From positions 1-7,072 of the forward strand of contig JAITGH010000021.1 of the NCBI GenBank assembly GCA_031280855.1: DNA of 7,072 nucleotides. The letters are read 5' to 3'. Numbering within the stretch: the first letter of the stretch is position 1; every line of letters starts with the position of its first letter. This DNA is from Oscillospiraceae bacterium (lineage in GTDB: Bacteria > Bacillota > Clostridia > Oscillospirales > Oscillospiraceae). Shown here piece after piece: positions 5,678-7,072 of the stretch. The notes below the pieces were generated by a model. That model was not told the DNA's origin. It ran no database searches and was given only the letters and a program-made list of their open reading frames with translations. The position numbers were made by a program, and so were the translations under genes.

Positions 5678-5920
5678 ATCGATTCCCCCTCTTATGATAG
5701 GTGTGTAAACCGTCCCGCATTCGCATACGCAACGCGAGAGCGGCTCCACGGACGCAAGCCAAGCCAACGAGCGATCCCTCTCACCCGTCAGCAAATACGC
5801 AGACTCCAATCACGTCGTCGAACCCGACTTCAAGACAGCAGTTCCGGCAGTATTGACCGCGACGCCATTCAGGCGTTGGGTGGAAGTCAAGCTTTCGACT
5901 CCGCTTTGTTGTTTCGCACT
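5678..5920 (-). promoter_or_regulatory. Long 5' leader of infC, candidate autoregulatory leader
   Basis: From the predicted transcription start near 5920 to the chosen infC start is about 240 nt with no convincing gene. Visible elements include the hairpin ACGCC-TGAAT-GGCGT (5876-5862) and several weaker stems. Bacillota infC-rpmI-rplT operons are often controlled by a leader that binds L20. The length and position fit, but I cannot verify the L20-binding fold. I see no U-rich terminator in the leader and no T-box core motif. Confidence 0.45.
5685..5692 (-). promoter_or_regulatory. Ribosome binding site that sets the infC start
   Basis: AGAGGGGG on the minus strand is the only strong Shine-Dalgarno-like sequence before the conserved IF-3 residues. 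The ATC at 5677-5675 lies 7 nt downstream; no ATG, GTG or TTG in the IF-3 frame lies within range. Confidence 0.65.
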
Positions 5921-5926
5921 GTCCCT

Positions 5927-5955
5927 ATTATACCACACTCTCGCCCGTTTGTCAA
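5927..5955 (-). promoter_or_regulatory. Housekeeping sigma promoter of the infC operon
   Basis: On the minus strand TTGACA (5955-5950), a 17-bp spacer and TATAAT (5932-5927), with an extended -10 (TGG). From AAAAAAGTGC through TATAATAG it differs from the rpsB promoter at only a few spacer positions, including upstream and spacer bases that consensus alone does not require. Confidence 0.93.
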
Positions 5956-5991
5956 GCACTTTTTTGAAAAACTTCGAAAAAAATGCTACAA

Positions 5992-6024
5992 CGGTATGCA
6001 ACAACCGGACGCTGTTGCATACCG
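5992..6024 (-). terminator. Probable intrinsic terminator upstream of the infC promoter
   Basis: CGGTATGCAACA (5992-6003) and TGTTGCATACCG (6013-6024) form a perfect 12-bp stem with a 9-nt loop. Read on the minus strand, it is followed after 8 nt by seven T (5983-5977). The plus side has no T run, so it should stop minus-strand transcription arriving from the right, before the infC promoter. No intact minus-strand gene lies immediately upstream. Confidence 0.6.
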
Positions 6025-6036
6025 CTTCCGTTACTT

Positions 6037-6139
6037 CGAGTCGTATACGCAACCTCGAGCCAACGCAGACGGCGAGCGCCGCGCCGCGCCGCAACCTCCG
6101 CGAGCGCCGCGCCGCAATCCCCAATTTGCGTATAACTCG
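6037..6139. repeat. Inverted repeat enclosing a GC-rich direct repeat
   Basis: The arms are CGAGT-CG-TATACGCAA (6037-6052) and TTGCGTATA-ACTCG (6126-6139): fourteen perfect pairs with a two-base CG bulge. They enclose 73 bp containing GCGAGCGCCGCGCCGC twice (6072-6087 and 6100-6115; the first is followed by an extra GCCGC). No coding sense is evident. It could be a small non-autonomous element, part of a displaced 3' region, or a minisatellite inside a hairpin. Confidence 0.6.
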
Positions 6140-6143
6140 TAAC

Positions 6144-6169
6144 TCGGATTACGGAATTCCGTAATCCGA
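6144..6169. repeat. Perfect 26-bp palindrome
   Basis: The left half, TCGGATTACGGAA, is followed directly by its exact complement with no spacer; the centre is GAATTC. It lies 4 bp after the preceding inverted repeat and is preceded by the direct repeat AACTCGTAACTCG. It could be an operator for a dimeric regulator, a cruciform, or an element end. The next 88 bp (6170-6257) show nothing I recognise. Confidence 0.8.
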
Positions 6170-6257
6170 ACAAAATTCAACGTTTTTCGCACGCGAAGAC
6201 GAACTTGGCAAAAAACGGAAGAGAGAGCGACCGAGGCGCGGCGCGTAAGCAAGCTCC

Positions 6258-6377
6258 ATGCTCTACTCGCTCAGTGAAACCGCGAAAGAAAACGGACTCA
6301 ACCCCTACGACTATCCGGTGCGAGTGTTCCGGGACGCTCCGAATGGCGCAGCGCTGGATGCGCGACTGCCGTGGTAA
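6258..6377 (+). pseudogene. Remnant of the C-terminus of an IS66 transposase
   Basis: The frame from 6258 reads MLYSLSETAKENGLNPYDYP and ends with ALDARLPW and TAA at 6375-6377. This matches the conserved C-terminal end of IS66-family transposases (pattern YSL-ETAKxNGL-P--YL ... LPW). An in-frame TAA at 6246-6248 lies just upstream. The preceding RGAARKQ in another frame could correspond to the usual RGA-ASA stretch, suggesting a frameshift. The rest of the protein (over 400 residues in intact copies) is absent. Thirty-nine residues remain, so this is a dead fragment. Confidence 0.8.
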
Positions 6378-6482
6378 TGCTGCTGGTGCGCATCTGTGCG
6401 CTTGTGCTTGACGGTTACGTTACTCCCATAGTTCCATCGCAAACTTGTCTTCAATCGGGTATAGCCGGGTAAAATTAAATTA
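6378..6482. other. Non-coding gap between IS66 remnant and IS630 gene
   Basis: Contains no gene. GGTTACGTTAC ending at 6423 could be the outer end of the IS66 element, whose terminal repeats typically finish in TTAC/GTAA, but the partner end is missing. The AT-rich 20-30 bp before 6483 probably include the IS630 end, inserted at a TA. Neither boundary can be fixed from this window. Confidence 0.3.
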
Positions 6483-7049
6483 CTAACCGGACAGGTATGA
6501 CAGGATAGCATTCTGCAGAGAATCGTGAATGGGCAGAATGTCCGGGAGGGCGCGTTTCATATGTGCCCATTTATGTTCGATGGGATTAAAATCAGGAGAA
6601 TAAGTGGGCAGCATAATCAAGTTTACGCCGGAGCTATCAAGGATGGAGCGTATTCGCTTTTCGTTGTGGAATGACGCGTTATCCATCGAAACCGTTTGTC
6701 CTTTTCGTAAGCACGGCAGGAGTTCGTTCAAGAACCAGTCGTCAAAAAAGGCTCCGGTCATGCTGTGCTCATAACACTTTGGAGCAAGTACAGTTTTGCC
6801 GCACAATGCCGCAACGACGTTGGTTCTGCCGAATTTTCGGCCGCATTTCACGTCTTGCACTCGAACGCCGCGTTTCGCCCGACCATGTGTGCGGACGTAA
6901 TCTTTTTCATTGCCGCACTCGTCGATAAACACGTGGTCTTCCGGCGCTATGTCGGCAATCTTCGCTATGTATTCGGCTCTGTCCTGTTCGGATTTTTCCG
7001 AGTATGTGACGCTTTTTTTATGGTGATAGCTAAAATAAGACTTGACGCA
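6483..7049 (-). CDS. IS630-family transposase, catalytic part, 5' region broken
   Basis: DDE transposase that moves an IS630/Tc1-mariner-type element into TA sites. From the TAG at 7052-7050 the frame is open for 188 residues to the stop at 6485-6483. SYHHKKSVTYSEKSEQDRAE precedes the first catalytic Asp in VFIDECG (residue 43). The second Asp is in VSMDNASFHN (123) and the Glu in SPDFNPIEHKW (158), a DD(34)E spacing typical of IS630. The catalytic domain looks intact, but the N-terminal helix-turn-helix part is not joined to it: stops occur in all three frames within 7020-7072. A GTG at 6932 gives a shorter open frame but would start at the catalytic Asp. It is either a two-frame element or a decayed copy; the upstream end lies outside the window. 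Confidence 0.85.
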   Translation of the reverse strand, partial: CVKSYFSYHHKKSVTYSEKSEQDRAEYIAKIADIAPEDHVFIDECGNEKDYVRTHGRAKRGVRVQDVKCGRKFGRTNVVAALCGKTVLAPKCYEHSMTGAFFDDWFLNELLPCLRKGQTVSMDNASFHNEKRIRSILDSSGVNLIMLPTYSPDFNPIEHKWAHMKRALPDILPIHDSLQNAILSYLSG

Positions 7050-7072
7050 CTATACCAAGCCAATCACTTTCA

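Noticed and set aside
5678..5809. Extension of infC to the ATG at 5809
   Set aside because: The added 44 residues do not resemble any IF-3 N-terminus, and the strong binding site at 5685-5692 lies inside them.
5810..6124. 104-codon minus-strand frame upstream of infC
   Set aside because: It spans the infC promoter and the terminator hairpin, has no binding site, and has no recognisable domain.
6205..6411. 68-codon plus-strand frame over the IS66 remnant
   Set aside because: Another frame in the same place matches the IS66 C-terminus; this one is low-complexity and lacks a binding site.
7013..7019. A7 run in the IS630 gene (minus strand) as a programmed frameshift site
   Set aside because: A -1 slip would need an upstream frame open through this point. 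The frame one base over has a TGA within about 45 bp upstream, and no N-terminal domain is visible, so simple decay or an unseen junction is as likely.

Overview
The window looks like the chromosome of an anaerobic, Bacillota-type bacterium (probably clostridial; genus not determinable). The reasons are perfect TTGACA-17-TATAAT promoters with extended -10 elements, strong AGGAGG-type ribosome binding sites, the gene orders rpsB-tsf and infC-rpmI-rplT, EF-Ts and S2 sequences of the Bacillota kind, and a ferredoxin with four 4Fe-4S motifs.

Layout. Positions 1-1759 (minus strand) hold rpsB and then tsf, which runs off the left edge. Their promoter lies at 1842-1870 and a stem-loop sits at the predicted 5' end of the mRNA. 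Divergent from it is a single short-chain dehydrogenase/reductase gene (2002-2982, plus) with its own consensus promoter. It converges on a minus-strand operon, and the two are separated by several hairpins (2996-3154). That operon reads, in transcription order, infC (probable AUC start), rpmI, rplT, a four-cluster ferredoxin gene and yebC (5677 down to 3157). Its promoter at 5927-5955 is nearly a copy of the rpsB promoter, and a leader of about 240 nt precedes infC. Positions 5992-6482 carry no intact gene. They hold a terminator-like hairpin, an inverted repeat enclosing GC-rich repeats, a perfect 26-bp palindrome and the decayed C-terminal end of an IS66 transposase. The right end is an IS630-family transposase gene (minus) that is interrupted or frameshifted near its 5' part and cut by the window.

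How the genes work together. Most of the window serves translation: S2, EF-Ts, IF3, L35, L20, and YebC, a family implicated in translation of proline-rich stretches. The shared promoter suggests common growth-linked control. Structured RNA at the rpsB 5' end, in the infC leader and between rpmI and rplT suggests protein-mediated feedback, although none of these matches a motif I can name with certainty.

The most unusual property is a set of short GC-rich tandem repeats at the 3' ends of genes: 42 bp in rpsB, 45 bp in infC, 21 bp across the rplT stop codon, and a 25-bp hairpin pair just after the dehydrogenase gene. The three that touch coding sequence have periods divisible by three. Two of them add low-complexity tails to conserved proteins, and the third repeats the stop codon itself. 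I see no defence system, CRISPR array, tRNA or rRNA gene.
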